Part shown: in pieces, positions 40,287-49,472 of the stretch
Layout of the letters: every line of letters begins with the position of its first letter
Numbering within the stretch: position 1 is the first letter of the stretch
Assembly (NCBI RefSeq): GCF_000167195.1
Contig: NZ_AADV02000003.1
Span: 236,501-300,500 of the forward strand
From: Crocosphaera watsonii WH 8501
GTDB taxonomy: Bacteria > Cyanobacteriota > Cyanobacteriia > Cyanobacteriales > Microcystaceae
Reading direction: 5' to 3'
DNA: 64,000 nucleotides
Translations under genes and position numbers: made by a program
Notes under the pieces: model-generated
What the model was told of the DNA's origin: nothing
What the model saw: only the letters and a program-made list of their open reading frames with translations
The model's database searches: none

Positions 40287-40532
40287 ATGTCCAAAGACAA
40301 TTTATCTCCTGCTATTTCTCAAGAACCACGATATGAACCAGCCGCAGTGATTCCTGTGAAACAGGACTCCTCTATTATCAACTGGTTAGAGAGAGAAAAT
40401 CGCTTAATTTATCGTGAACAGGAAGAGACAAAAGTATCCCTCGAAGAAGATGCAGAAATCTCAGATTTAATTGATGTGGATGACAACTACGATGATGATG
40501 ACGATGATCTTAGTATAGAGGATGAAGATTAA
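40287..40532 (+). CDS. Small acidic protein, DUF3134-like
   Basis: The 81-residue protein has YEPAAVIPVKQDSSIINWLE, as in DUF3134 cyanobacterial proteins, followed by an acidic tail of Asp/Glu repeats. Function is unknown. It precedes mraY in the same direction with a ~70-bp gap. Confidence 0.6.
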   Translation: MSKDNLSPAISQEPRYEPAAVIPVKQDSSIINWLERENRLIYREQEETKVSLEEDAEISDLIDVDDNYDDDDDDLSIEDED

Positions 40533-40604
40533 GTGAGTATGGGGAACAATTTTGATAGTTCCCCTTTCAACCAATCTAGTTGACGTTGAGCTTGTAATGG
40601 TAAT

Positions 40605-41717
40605 TTGACTGCTGTGGTAGACGCAAAATTTTCTCCTGAAATCTCCCTAAAAAAACCATCAGGAAATGGCCTGCTGGGTTTACTAACTGTTTTATTATTG
40701 CTTCTTATTCTAGGTTTTGCTCAATTCTTCGATCAATTAGCTAATTTTAGCCAGATATTGTTACTTCCTTTGGTAATTTCTGCTGTTGTCACTGGTGCCA
40801 TCGGTTATGGCGTTGTACCTTTCTTACGAAGGTTGAAAGCAGGGCAAGTGATCCAAGAAGACGGGCCACAAACCCACCTTACTAAAGCAGGAACCCCAAC
40901 CATGGGGGGAATCTTTTTTGTTCCCGTGGTGGTGAGCATTGCTTTAATTGGCTCAAAACTGGCACCGATGGCCATAGCTGTTTCTCTAGTAACCTTAGCT
41001 TATATGGTTATTGGTTGGGTGGATGACTGGCAGATTTTGCGACAACAATCAAATAAAGGGTTGACACCCCGGATGAAACTGATTTTACAAATTGCGATCG
41101 CCTCTGCTTTTTGTCTCTGGATGGCTTTAACCCAACCTTCTAACATCACCAATGTTGTCCTACCATTTGGCTTAATTTTACCTTTAGGGGTTTTATTTTG
41201 GGGTTTAGCAGGATTTGTTTTGGTAGCTGAAAGTAACGCCACTAACCTCACCGATGGTGTGGATGGGTTAGCAGGTGGGACCGCAGCTTTAGGCTTTCTG
41301 GGTTTAGGTATTTTGGTTGCTAGGGAAACACCAGAGTTAGGAATTTTCTGTGCTTGTATGGGTGGCGGTTGTCTAGGATTTGTACTTCATAACCGTAACC
41401 CAGCCACTGTATTTATGGGTGATACAGGCTCTTTAGCTTTGGGAGGGTCCTTAGCTGCAGTAGGAATTATTAGTGGTAATCTTTGGGCATTATTTGTGGT
41501 TAGTGGTATTTTCTTTATTGAATCCCTATCCGTCATTGCTCAAGTCAGTTACTATAAAGCAACGAAAGGACCCGATGGCATAGGTAAGAGATTGCTGAAA
41601 ATGGCACCTTTGCACCATCATTTAGAATTAAGCGGTTGGGCTGAAACCCAAATTGTGGGAGTTTTTTACTTAGTGAATGCAGGGTTGACGATCTTGGCTA
41701 TTATTTCATCTTTGTGA
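40605..41717 (+). CDS. mraY: Phospho-N-acetylmuramoyl-pentapeptide transferase
   Basis: This 370-residue membrane enzyme makes lipid I from UDP-MurNAc-pentapeptide and undecaprenyl phosphate. Family motifs include HLTKAGTPTMGGIFFVPVVV, the aspartates in VIGWVDDWQILRQQSNKG, NATNLTDGVDGLAGG, GDTGSLALGGSLAA, and the cytoplasmic LHHHLELSGWAETQIV-type motif (PLHHHLELSGWAE). About ten helices are present. The start codon appears to be TTG at 40605. A perfect hairpin terminator follows at 41742-41767. Confidence 0.95.
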   Translation: MTAVVDAKFSPEISLKKPSGNGLLGLLTVLLLLLILGFAQFFDQLANFSQILLLPLVISAVVTGAIGYGVVPFLRRLKAGQVIQEDGPQTHLTKAGTPTMGGIFFVPVVVSIALIGSKLAPMAIAVSLVTLAYMVIGWVDDWQILRQQSNKGLTPRMKLILQIAIASAFCLWMALTQPSNITNVVLPFGLILPLGVLFWGLAGFVLVAESNATNLTDGVDGLAGGTAALGFLGLGILVARETPELGIFCACMGGGCLGFVLHNRNPATVFMGDTGSLALGGSLAAVGIISGNLWALFVVSGIFFIESLSVIAQVSYYKATKGPDGIGKRLLKMAPLHHHLELSGWAETQIVGVFYLVNAGLTILAIISSL

Positions 41718-41741
41718 CCTCGAAAAAAGGATAAAACAGAT

Positions 41742-41767
41742 AAAACCCGTCGTTAACGACGGGTTTT
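41742..41767. terminator. Bidirectional rho-independent terminator
   Basis: A perfect inverted repeat AAAACCCGTCG-TTAA-CGACGGGTTTT lies between the convergent mraY and the large secreted-protein gene and can end both transcripts. Confidence 0.85.
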
Positions 41768-41785
41768 AAAATCAGTAATCAAAGA

Positions 41786-44700
41786 TTACACAAAAACAAA
41801 CTGGTTAGAGTTTAAATCTAAGTTATTGTTATCTTTAACAATGGCCACCAGTTCATCTTGCATACCAGCAACTTTCAAAAAGATGCCTTGATCATTACTA
41901 TCAAAAGGAGAAGCACCGAGGGAGTAGTTATCAGCTATTCCATTTAATTGAATGACATCTTCGGATTGATCAAACCCTAAGATTTCCAGATAATCGTGTT
42001 TTCCGTAGGTATCGTACAATGGTTCTTGAGCATTACCCACAACAAAAATATCTTGACTGGCTGTTGCTGTCTGCTCAGTAGCTAAACCAGTTAAGGGGTC
42101 GTTATTGCCAGTATTTGCCGATCCAGTTAGGGTTCCGGTTCCTTCAATAGCCAAGAAATGGACATTTTCTGTGATGTGAATGATTTCCTCATCTATACTG
42201 GTATCTTCCTCAATCTTGATTTCAACGTTGCCATTATTGAGATTTTGATAGCGTAACCCTGAAGGGTCCGATCCATAATAACTAGCAATATTACCCAAAA
42301 ATTTAGGAGCCTTGTTAAAGGCGTTACCAAAGTTAAGAGTGTAGAAAGCTTCAGTAACATAATCCCCAGTCTCACCTGCCATAAAGGTGTTGCCATCCCA
42401 GTCACCCGTCCCCGAAGAAATGGCTACCCGAGCAACGGTTTCTGTTCCATGTCCACTATTAAGATTAGCTTCATCATTTTCTAAAGCAAGATCAAATCCA
42501 TCCTGAGTGATGTTGTTTTGGCGAGTTTTCACAAAACTAGCATCATTATCCGTTTGCACTTGGGTTAAGACTATTGGAGCATTAGTAAAATCGTAATCAA
42601 AGGTAATGTTCTCCCAATAAGAGCCAGCGATCGCATTGGTATCAATAGTACCCACTTCGATAACAGTCCCGTCTGAAAGTGTCCAAACCCCTTTCTCAAG
42701 TGCTAAGAAACTAAAGGTTTCTTCTGCATGAGTACCATCTTCGTTACTGGGTTCTTGAAGTTCTACGGAAAAGCGATCGCTTTGAATATCGGTGATTCTA
42801 GCGATGGAGGGGGCAGGACCATTATAGGATAGGGGGTTAGCAAAGATTACTGGGTTATCGAAATCATGGTCCAGAACAATGGTTTGATTGTTCTCGTCTA
42901 AATTCGTGATTTGTCCTACTTGAGCTATAGTGCTGACAGGATCGGGATCGTTATCAGGATCTATATAAGTTGATCCAGTTAGGGTTCCGGTTCCTTCAAT
43001 AGCCAGGAAATGGACATCTTCTGTGATGTGAGTAACTTCCTCATCTATACTGATATCTTCCTCAATCTTGATTTCAACGTTGCCATTATTGAGATTTTGA
43101 TAGCGTAATCCTGAAGGGTCCGGTCCATAATAACTAGCAATATTACCCAAAAATTTGGGGGTGTTATTAAAGGCGTTACCGAAGTCTATGGTATGCCAAT
43201 CATGGGTAACTTGGTCTCCGGTATTACCGGCCATAAAGGTGTTGCCATCCCAGCTACCTGTCCCCGAAGAGATGGCCATCCAAGCAACGGTTTCATTGCC
43301 ATGGCCACTATTCATATTAGCTTCATCATTTTCTAAAAGAACCTCAAATCCATCCTGAGTTATGTTGTTGTGACGAGTTTTGACAAAGCTACTGTCGTTA
43401 TTGGTTTGTATTTGGGTTAAAACCACAGGGCCGTCTACAAAATCGTAACTGAAATTAATGTTGTGCCAATCTGAGTGAGTGGTATCAATGGTACCGACTT
43501 CGATAATTGTGCCATCAGACAGTTCCCAGATACCTTCCTCAAGGGCTAAGAAACTAACGGTTTCTTCTGCATGAGTACCATCTTCGTTACTGGGTTCTTG
43601 AAGTTCTACGGAAAAGCGATCGCCTTGAATATCGGTGATTCTAGCGATGGAGGGGGCAGGACCATTATAGGATAGGGGGTTAGCAAAGATTACTGGGTTA
43701 TCGAAATCATGGTCGAGAACAATGGTTTGATTATTATGGTCTAAATTAGTAACTTGACCTAGTTGAGCAATAATCGGATCATTACTGGTTGGGGGAATAA
43801 GCCCATAAGTTGAGCCTATTAGGGTTCCTGTTGCTTCAATAGCCAAGTAATCCACATCTTCTGTAGTGTGACCAATTTCGCTATCAGCACTGGTATCTTC
43901 CTCAATCTTGATTTGAACATTGCCATTGTTGAGATTTTGATAGCGTAATCCTGAAGGGTCCGGTCCATAATAACTGGCAATATTACCCAAAAATTTGGGG
44001 GTGTTATTAAAGGCGTTACCGAAGTCTATGGTATGCCAATCATGGGTAACTTGGTCTCCGGTATTACCGGCCATAAAGGTGTTGCCATCCCAGCTACCTG
44101 TCCCCGAAGAGATGGCCATCCAAGCAACGGTTTCAATGCCATAGCTAGTACCATTATTAGCTTCGTCTTTTTCTAAAAGAACCTCAAATCCATCCTGAGT
44201 TATGTTGTTGTGACGAGTTTTGACAAAGTTACTGTCGTTATTGGTTTGTATTTGGGTTAAAACCACAGGGTCGTCTACAAAATCGTAACTGAAATTAATG
44301 TTGCTCCAACTTGAGTTGGTAGCATTAATAATACCTACTTCGATAATCGTCCCATCAGACAGTTCCCAAATCCCTTCCTCAAGTACCAAATAACTGAAGG
44401 TTTCTACTGTATGAATGCCATCTTCATTGCTGGCCTCTTGAATTTCTACTGAGAAGCGATCGCTTTGAATATCGGTGATTCTCGCAATGGCCACGCCACC
44501 ATCATTAAAGGATAAGGGTTGAGCCAGGATTACTGGGTTAACAAAGTCATGGTCCAGAACAATGGTTTGATTGTTATGGTCTAAATTGCTAATTTGACCT
44601 ATTTCAGCGATAACAATATCAATCCCTTCAGGAGGTTCAGGACGAGGAGTAGGAGGGATAGCATAAGAAATTTGGATTTGATTATTTGGATCTGCGTAAT

Positions 44701-45127
44701 AATCAACTAACTCAACGGAGCCATTACCCCCCAGATTAATAATCAGGTTTTGACCACTTTGGCTTTCGGTGACTTCATAATGAGCATAATCTAGTATTAG
44801 GGTGTCTTGAGAGGTTCCATAATAGATTTTATCCTGCCCTGTAGAACGATTAGGATTATAACCCATAATCTCATTAGCAGCGTTGTTGAGATAAATCTTG
44901 TCACTACTGCTAGAGTTAATCAGATTTTCTACCTCAAAACCATAGGCTATGGAGGAAGAATAAGAGGTTGTGCCGCTAAATGTCGTGCTGAGCATCCCTC
45001 CTCCTCTTAAATCCAGATGAAATCCACTATTTTGATGGTTCAATCCCCGAAAATCCAAGGTATCAACCCCACCAGAGTCCCAAAGGAGTTGTTTGGTCCG
45101 GTGAGAGGTGTCCACAAGGGAAACCCC
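41786..45127 (-). CDS. Large secreted protein with three lectin-like repeats, 3' exon beside a group II intron
   Basis: From codon GGG at 45127 (first start GTG at 45115) the frame gives ~1110 residues. The N-terminal ~150 residues (LLWDSGGVDTLDFRGLNHQN, IAYGFEVENLINSSSSDKIY) resemble the calcium-binding part of serralysin-type M10 peptidases, so an upstream domain seems missing. Three repeats of ~280 residues follow (about 44625-43785, 43784-42935 and 42934-42110). Each has NNQTIVLDHDFDNPVI, ITQDGFEVLLE and GTGSWDGNTFMAG blocks like H-type lectin folds. The C-terminal FDQSEDVIQLNGIADNYSLG domain is typical of type I-secreted cyanobacterial proteins. A calcium-dependent adhesin or matrix protein is likely. 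The 5' exon is not present upstream of the intron. Confidence 0.65.
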   Translation of the reverse strand, partial: GVSLVDTSHRTKQLLWDSGGVDTLDFRGLNHQNSGFHLDLRGGGMLSTTFSGTTSYSSSIAYGFEVENLINSSSSDKIYLNNAANEIMGYNPNRSTGQDKIYYGTSQDTLILDYAHYEVTESQSGQNLIINLGGNGSVELVDYYADPNNQIQISYAIPPTPRPEPPEGIDIVIAEIGQISNLDHNNQTIVLDHDFVNPVILAQPLSFNDGGVAIARITDIQSDRFSVEIQEASNEDGIHTVETFSYLVLEEGIWELSDGTIIEVGIINATNSSWSNINFSYDFVDDPVVLTQIQTNNDSNFVKTRHNNITQDGFEVLLEKDEANNGTSYGIETVAWMAISSGTGSWDGNTFMAGNTGDQVTHDWHTIDFGNAFNNTPKFLGNIASYYGPDPSGLRYQNLNNGNVQIKIEEDTSADSEIGHTTEDVDYLAIEATGTLIGSTYGLIPPTSNDPIIAQLGQVTNLDHNNQTIVLDHDFDNPVIFANPLSYNGPAPSIARITDIQGDRFSVELQEPSNEDGTHAEETVSFLALEEGIWELSDGTIIEVGTIDTTHSDWHNINFSYDFVDGPVVLTQIQTNNDSSFVKTRHNNITQDGFEVLLENDEANMNSGHGNETVAWMAISSGTGSWDGNTFMAGNTGDQVTHDWHTIDFGNAFNNTPKFLGNIASYYGPDPSGLRYQNLNNGNVEIKIEEDISIDEEVTHITEDVHFLAIEGTGTLTGSTYIDPDNDPDPVSTIAQVGQITNLDENNQTIVLDHDFDNPVIFANPLSYNGPAPSIARITDIQSDRFSVELQEPSNEDGTHAEETFSFLALEKGVWTLSDGTVIEVGTIDTNAIAGSYWENITFDYDFTNAPIVLTQVQTDNDASFVKTRQNNITQDGFDLALENDEANLNSGHGTETVARVAISSGTGDWDGNTFMAGETGDYVTEAFYTLNFGNAFNKAPKFLGNIASYYGSDPSGLRYQNLNNGNVEIKIEEDTSIDEEIIHITENVHFLAIEGTGTLTGSANTGNNDPLTGLATEQTATASQDIFVVGNAQEPLYDTYGKHDYLEILGFDQSEDVIQLNGIADNYSLGASPFDSNDQGIFLKVAGMQDELVAIVKDNNNLDLNSNQFVFV

Positions 45128-47299
45128 ATTAGGTTGAGTCGAGGGGAGCTATTATGCTCCGCCCCTCTCGTTTAGATCCGGACGTGCGTATTTCTACGCA
45201 TCCGGCTCCCGACAAATTAGACTTTTCCAGTCTTGCCCATGTGGATATATTGGTGACAGCTATGATGGACTGCCATTAAGTTTTTGGGTTTCCAATTATC
45301 GTGGTTTCCGTCTATGTGATGTAGGTGAACCCTCTCATCGTCCATAAACTTTAATCCACAATGTCCACATGAATGGTCTTGTCTTTTCAGACATTTAGAG
45401 GTTATTCCGTCATAGAGCTTGTTTTTACGCTTACTCCAGTAAACGGTGTCTCCGTCGTAGGGTGATTTATTTCCTTTGACGTTGACATGACGGTTTTCAC
45501 TATAAGGTACTGTTGGAAAAGCCTTCTTGATAAGTTCTGTTGCCGTGTGTCGGTTCAGTTTCTTTTCTTTGTTGAAGACTTTGAAGGCTTTATGTGATGT
45601 TCCCCATAAGGAGAAGCGAGAGCCGTCCAATTTACAATACCTGTGATAATTTCGCCATCCTCTTACTAGGGGGGCTAATTTCTTAGCTTTAACCCTAGCC
45701 CCATAATTCGAGCAGTTGACGATGTTTTTAACTTTCTTACGGAATGCTTTGTAATTGTCCTCTGATGGGACGCATCTGAACTTTCCGTTGGAATGTACTT
45801 TGAAGTGCCATCCTAGAAAGTCAAATCCATCTGTCGATTTGACTAACTTGGTTTTCTTTTCACTCACCTTTAGCCCTCTGTCCGCCAGGAATTCTTGAAT
45901 GTCTTTGAGTATCTTGTCTGCATCGTCTTTAGGCTTTAGAATAACAACCATGTCATCCGCATAACGGATGCTGCTGTGGATGTCTTCTATACCGTCCAAT
46001 GCGACGTTAGCTAATAGTGGACTTACCACCCCCCCTTGGGGGGTTCCTTGTTCTGGAAAGTGAGGGTTAACCCCTGCTTTCAGGCATCTCCATATACCTG
46101 TTTTTATTGTTTGTGGGGCAATTATCCTTTCCATAATAGAGGTGTGGTTTATCCTGTCGAAGCACTTTTCTATATCTAGCTCAAGTATCCTCTTATTTAC
46201 TCCTTTTGCGTGGGAGTTTAGATTGATTTGTAGAATCTTTTGAGCGTCGTGCGTTGAGCGTCCAGGTCTGAACCCGTAGCTTCTGGCGTGAAATAGTGCT
46301 TCATGGGCTGGTTCTAGGGCGTATTTAACGAGGCATTGCCACGCTCTGTCAGCCATAGTTGGAACCTTTAGCATTCTGGTTGTTCCGTCCTTTTTGGGGA
46401 TGGGTATTTCTCTCAGCTTTGAGTGTTTCCAGTCATGTGCTTTGAGTAACCTTTCTGCTAAGTCGAACCGTTGTTTGAGGTTGAGGGATTTTACCCCATC
46501 AATTCCTGCGGTCTTCTTACCAGTATTTAGCTGTGATACTTGTCGGACAGCGAGTAGTCTAGCTGCCTTGGATTTCAAGATAAGTTTCTGAAGATTCCTA
46601 GCTCGTCTAGTGTCTTCTGCTTGAATGGCTTTAAACAATCTTCTTTGGAGACGAAAAAGATTTCTGCGAAATTTCTTCCACGGAAGGCTTTTCCAGAGTT
46701 CACTAAAATCTTTGATTTTGTGTCTAACCATGTTCACCTCTGTTAATCGTTTTCTTTTTGCCTCGAAGCAATTACGCTTCGTCCTACCCGAATCTAGAGA
46801 GTTCCGCATCTCGTCTTGCCTACTCAGGGTTCGACTATCTCCTGAGACTCTAGATTCGTTTTTATTCGTTCCGTCCGATGATTGATTGTCCCTTTAGATG
46901 GAACCACTTTGACTATCGGAAACCCAAGGTCATGTCAGTCATAAGGGTAAGTGCTGACGGGTTACATTGCTCCGATGGGGTCAGGGGGTGCTATTCTTTC
47001 TGCTTTCCTGCCCTCAAGTAAGTCACTTTTCTAGGTTCTGTTTCATCATGGGGACTCCTGTAACGCCAGTGTCACCAGCAGTCGGTGTCTGATTGCATCC
47101 TATTCCCAGCTTCAGCCTCCAAAATTCCGAGTTTGGTCACTGTGGGTAGGTCTTGAGTCAGCCGTAACCTTCGGCGGTGGGACTTGCACCCACATCATTC
47201 GGACAGTTACTCAGAACCCCTTCTAGGGTATCTGAGCGAGTCACACGCTGTACCTTTGTCTAGGACTGGGTATCAGTTTTCTGACTCATCGAATCGCAC
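45128..47299 (-). mobile_element. Group II intron 1 (chloroplast-like class), complete
   Basis: The reverse strand starts GTGCGATTCG at 47299, a standard group II 5' end. It shows domain V as GAGCCGGATGCGTAGAAA followed by TACGCACGTCCGGATC at about 45208-45175, and ends CGACTCAACCTAAT at 45128. Length is 2172 bp. It encodes an intact RT-maturase-HNH protein. The 3' side joins in frame to the lectin-repeat protein. The 5' side (47300 onward) is not recognisably the same gene. The same-class intron 2 lies in nrdB at 49473-51843, with a matching 3' end CGACCCCTAAT. Confidence 0.85.
45217..46731 (-). CDS. ltrA: Group II intron reverse transcriptase/maturase with HNH endonuclease
   Basis: ATG at 46731 with a GAGGTG ribosome site gives 505 residues. 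RT blocks are ARSYGFRPGRSTHDAQK, LDIEKCFDRINH, TPQGGVVSPLLANVALDG and the catalytic SSIRYADDMVVIL. The maturase X domain has PLVRGWRNYHRYCKLDG. The C-terminal HNH endonuclease has CGHCGLKF, VHLHHIDGNHDN and HHSCHQYIHMG. All catalytic residues are present, so the protein should support both splicing and target-primed retrohoming. The longer upstream frame to 46809 is probably untranslated intron. Confidence 0.93.
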   Translation of the reverse strand: MVRHKIKDFSELWKSLPWKKFRRNLFRLQRRLFKAIQAEDTRRARNLQKLILKSKAARLLAVRQVSQLNTGKKTAGIDGVKSLNLKQRFDLAERLLKAHDWKHSKLREIPIPKKDGTTRMLKVPTMADRAWQCLVKYALEPAHEALFHARSYGFRPGRSTHDAQKILQINLNSHAKGVNKRILELDIEKCFDRINHTSIMERIIAPQTIKTGIWRCLKAGVNPHFPEQGTPQGGVVSPLLANVALDGIEDIHSSIRYADDMVVILKPKDDADKILKDIQEFLADRGLKVSEKKTKLVKSTDGFDFLGWHFKVHSNGKFRCVPSEDNYKAFRKKVKNIVNCSNYGARVKAKKLAPLVRGWRNYHRYCKLDGSRFSLWGTSHKAFKVFNKEKKLNRHTATELIKKAFPTVPYSENRHVNVKGNKSPYDGDTVYWSKRKNKLYDGITSKCLKRQDHSCGHCGLKFMDDERVHLHHIDGNHDNWKPKNLMAVHHSCHQYIHMGKTGKV

Positions 47300-47354
47300 A
47301 CCCTTACTAGAACGAAGTCTGTAAGCGTGCGCGTCTAGGTTTATGAAAACCCTT

Positions 47355-47441
47355 TTAAATTGCATAGCTTAAAACTTGAAAACCCTCCTGCCTCTTCTAG
47401 AAGATAAGATAGGTCTGGGAATCGGATGTAGTATGAGTTCC
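47355..47441 (+). repeat. Dispersed non-coding repeat, copy A
   Basis: The sequence includes TTTTAAATTGCATAGCTTA, ACTTGAAAACCCTCCTGCCT and TCTAGAAGATAAGATAGG in order. A second copy with a ~30-bp extra segment lies at 53637-53752. Here it sits beside the 5' end of group II intron 1. No frame or clear terminal repeats were seen. Confidence 0.7.
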
Positions 47442-47461
47442 TTGGAATGATAATTAAAAAC

Positions 47462-47496
47462 AAAAAAATCCTCCGAACTTTACTGCTCGGAGGGAT
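47462..47496 (-). terminator. Rho-independent terminator of the CAAD gene
   Basis: On the reverse strand ATCCCTCCGA and TCGGAGGAT form a stem followed by a run of seven T. It lies 28 bases after the stop of the CAAD-domain gene. Confidence 0.85.
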
Positions 47497-47523
47497 TCAC
47501 AAAAAGGTAAAAAACTGTCACAT

Positions 47524-47940
47524 TTAACCGTTATCACCAAACACTTGATTTTTGAGGGCATCAAACTCGCCTAATAACTCTTTGCGGTTCGATGCTTTCA
47601 AGAGATAACGCCAAACAAACCAACCACTATACCCTAACCCAACGATTTCCATTAAAGGGGCTAAAAGGGGAATATCGTCGACTGCCCCTAAGACAGCAAC
47701 GATAATTTTGACAGTAACAATGGATAATAGTATTAAACCCAGAGTAGTTAGGGGCTTTTGATACTCATTAAAAAACTCTCCCACATATTCGGGAATTTTG
47801 GCGAGGATGTCGACCACAGGGCCTAACCATTCTTGCCAAGGCTGATCTCCCATATTAGGGCTAGAGCTTGTAGCAAGGGTTCCAGGGACTTCAGAACTTA
47901 AATTTGCAGGTGTGGTTTGTTCTTGAACTTTAGATTCCAT
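47524..47940 (-). CDS. CAAD/CURT1-like thylakoid membrane protein
   Basis: This 138-residue protein has a flexible N-terminal part, an amphipathic helix (PWQEWLGPVVDILAKIPEYV), two membrane helices (about residues 68-87 and 90-110), and a C-terminal helix KELLGEFDALKNQVFG. This matches the cyanobacterial CAAD domain, homologous to CURT1, which shapes thylakoid edges and is also appended to some aminoacyl-tRNA synthetases. It is intact, with its own terminator. It supports a cyanobacterial origin for the window. Confidence 0.88.
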   Translation of the reverse strand: MESKVQEQTTPANLSSEVPGTLATSSSPNMGDQPWQEWLGPVVDILAKIPEYVGEFFNEYQKPLTTLGLILLSIVTVKIIVAVLGAVDDIPLLAPLMEIVGLGYSGWFVWRYLLKASNRKELLGEFDALKNQVFGDNG

Positions 47941-48142
47941 ATTGACTCAATCCTTCTCAAACGCTAATAACTGGAGCTTGGAAACGTAACGATACAGTCA
48001 AACTATATAATAGCTTGTCTTATTGTTACGAATCTGACTAGATACGATCTGAAAGTATCTTCTTTCAGTTTAAAGCCCCAGGAAGCACCTTAGAGATAGT
48101 TTGAGCCTCTTAAGGACACTTAAGACCATAATGTTACATTTA

Positions 48143-49018
48143 TTAATGAAGTGCCATGAGTTGGGGGGCCTGTTGAGATAGTATATTTAAGGACTCAGCA
48201 GAAGAACCACAATAGATTTCACAGGAATTATTAGGACTTTCGATTAATTTGACTTTTTCTAGTTGCGCCCCCAGTTCCCGGATGGGTTGTTGTAGCAGTT
48301 GGGCAATATAGAGGGCAATATTTTCTGCTGTGGGGACAACTTCGGCAAAGTAAGGGACATCTTTATTCAAGAAATTATGATCGAAGGGTTCCACCACATA
48401 ATCATTGACTATGTTTTGCAAGGCTACTAAATCAACCAGCATTCCTGTACGGGGGTCAATATCCCCACTAACGGATACCTCAAGGTGATAATTATGGCCG
48501 TGGCCGTGGGTACGAGCGCATTTACCATAAATTTTGGTATTTTCTTCTAAACTGAGGTCTGGACGGGCAAGACGATGGGCTGCACTAAAATGGGTTTGAA
48601 TGTTTAACGTGGCTTTCATGGCATCTCCTTGATATTCGGCCCAGAGTTGGGGGTGTTCAAATAGTTGTATTTTGACGATGGGTAAATGATCTTTTAACCT
48701 TTGCCAGATTACTCTAGCTATGTTTTCAGTGGTGGGTAGGGTGGTTTGAAACTCTTCCCAAACATCATTTAGATAAGCGTAGTCGAGTTGGGAGGTGACT
48801 TCTCGTTTGATTACTTGTTTAACGGTAGATAGGTTCTCTACCATGCCATATTGGTCGATCTCGCCTAACAAAGAGACAAAGAGGACATAATTATGACCAT
48901 GACCTGGAAAACGGCTACAAAGCCCAAATGCTTGCTGATTTTTGCTTTCGTCCCATTCTGGCAACCAATAACGATGATTGGCACTAAATTGGGCGCGACG
49001 GTTAATGACACATTGCAT
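48143..49018 (-). CDS. Tandem 6-pyruvoyl-tetrahydropterin synthase / QueD-family protein
   Basis: The 291-residue protein carries two PTPS domains. The first (about 1-130) has FSANHRYW, a catalytic Cys in FGLCSRFPGHGHNY and zinc His residues. The second (about 134-285) has FSAAHRLARP, KCARTHGHGHNYHLEVSV and LVDLVALQNIVNDYV. Both keep the zinc-binding histidines and the cysteine. The family makes 6-carboxytetrahydropterin for queuosine or pterin cofactors. A fused pair acting as an intramolecular half of the multimer is plausible. It is intact and starts at ATG 49018. Confidence 0.9.
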   Translation of the reverse strand: MQCVINRRAQFSANHRYWLPEWDESKNQQAFGLCSRFPGHGHNYVLFVSLLGEIDQYGMVENLSTVKQVIKREVTSQLDYAYLNDVWEEFQTTLPTTENIARVIWQRLKDHLPIVKIQLFEHPQLWAEYQGDAMKATLNIQTHFSAAHRLARPDLSLEENTKIYGKCARTHGHGHNYHLEVSVSGDIDPRTGMLVDLVALQNIVNDYVVEPFDHNFLNKDVPYFAEVVPTAENIALYIAQLLQQPIRELGAQLEKVKLIESPNNSCEIYCGSSAESLNILSQQAPQLMALH

Positions 49019-49118
49019 AGTTATTGTTTACAAATTGCAATTTGTAACGTTTCGTAAAGTTTGTTTTTTTCTAGCATATACGTTTTTGGGGCCTTTGGGC
49101 AGTCCTCTTGGTACATTA

Positions 49119-49294
49119 CCCGCATTTCTCACAAACTGATCAGTAATCAGCTAGAGGTTAGATGTGGCTTATTTTTCAAGCGATCGCTTAAAATGGCACA
49201 CTGTTATTTTTTACTCGCCCCTCAAATCAAGGTTAAACTCAGACTACATAATGGTTTGAAGTTTAGCGATCGCAGAATTTGTGAGAAATGCGGG
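49119..49294. mobile_element. IS1380-derived MITE with 17-bp terminal repeats and 4-bp target duplication
   Basis: The 176-bp element starts CCCGCATTTCTCACAAA and ends with the exact complement. It is flanked by ATTA on both sides. The repeats and the inner GCGATCGCAGAATTTGTG match the 5' end of the IS1380 elements at 23140 and 54556. It has no transposase and presumably moves with theirs. It lies just upstream of nrdB, so it may contribute to the promoter region. Confidence 0.88.
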
Positions 49295-49355
49295 ATTAAT
49301 CATAAAAGAAAAATCCACTATAATTGATCGGTGTACCTTAATTATTAAGTCATAA

Positions 49356-49472
49356 ATGATTGTCACGAATCAAACGGAAATGCCCATCAATCCCATCTTT
49401 AACCCGGAAGGAGACGATGCCATTGAAAATCGTTCCATCTGGTTTGGTAATACCACAAACTTGATGCAATTA
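49356..49472 (+). CDS. nrdB: nrdB exon 1: ribonucleotide reductase small subunit, residues 1-39
   Basis: From ATG 49356 the 39 codons read MIVTNQTEMPINPIFNPEGD to FGNTTNLMQL and then meet GTGTGACTCG, the start of group II intron 2. Joined in phase to exon 2 at 51844, the protein is 352 residues, normal for a class Ia/Ib beta subunit. The junction reads NLMQL then NDVRYTWAVG. No other start is needed. The MITE ends 60 bp upstream. Confidence 0.88.

Noticed and set aside
49061-49327. 88-residue ORF over the MITE.
   Set aside because: Most of it is the IS1380-derived MITE and its flanks; no protein-like conservation is visible.
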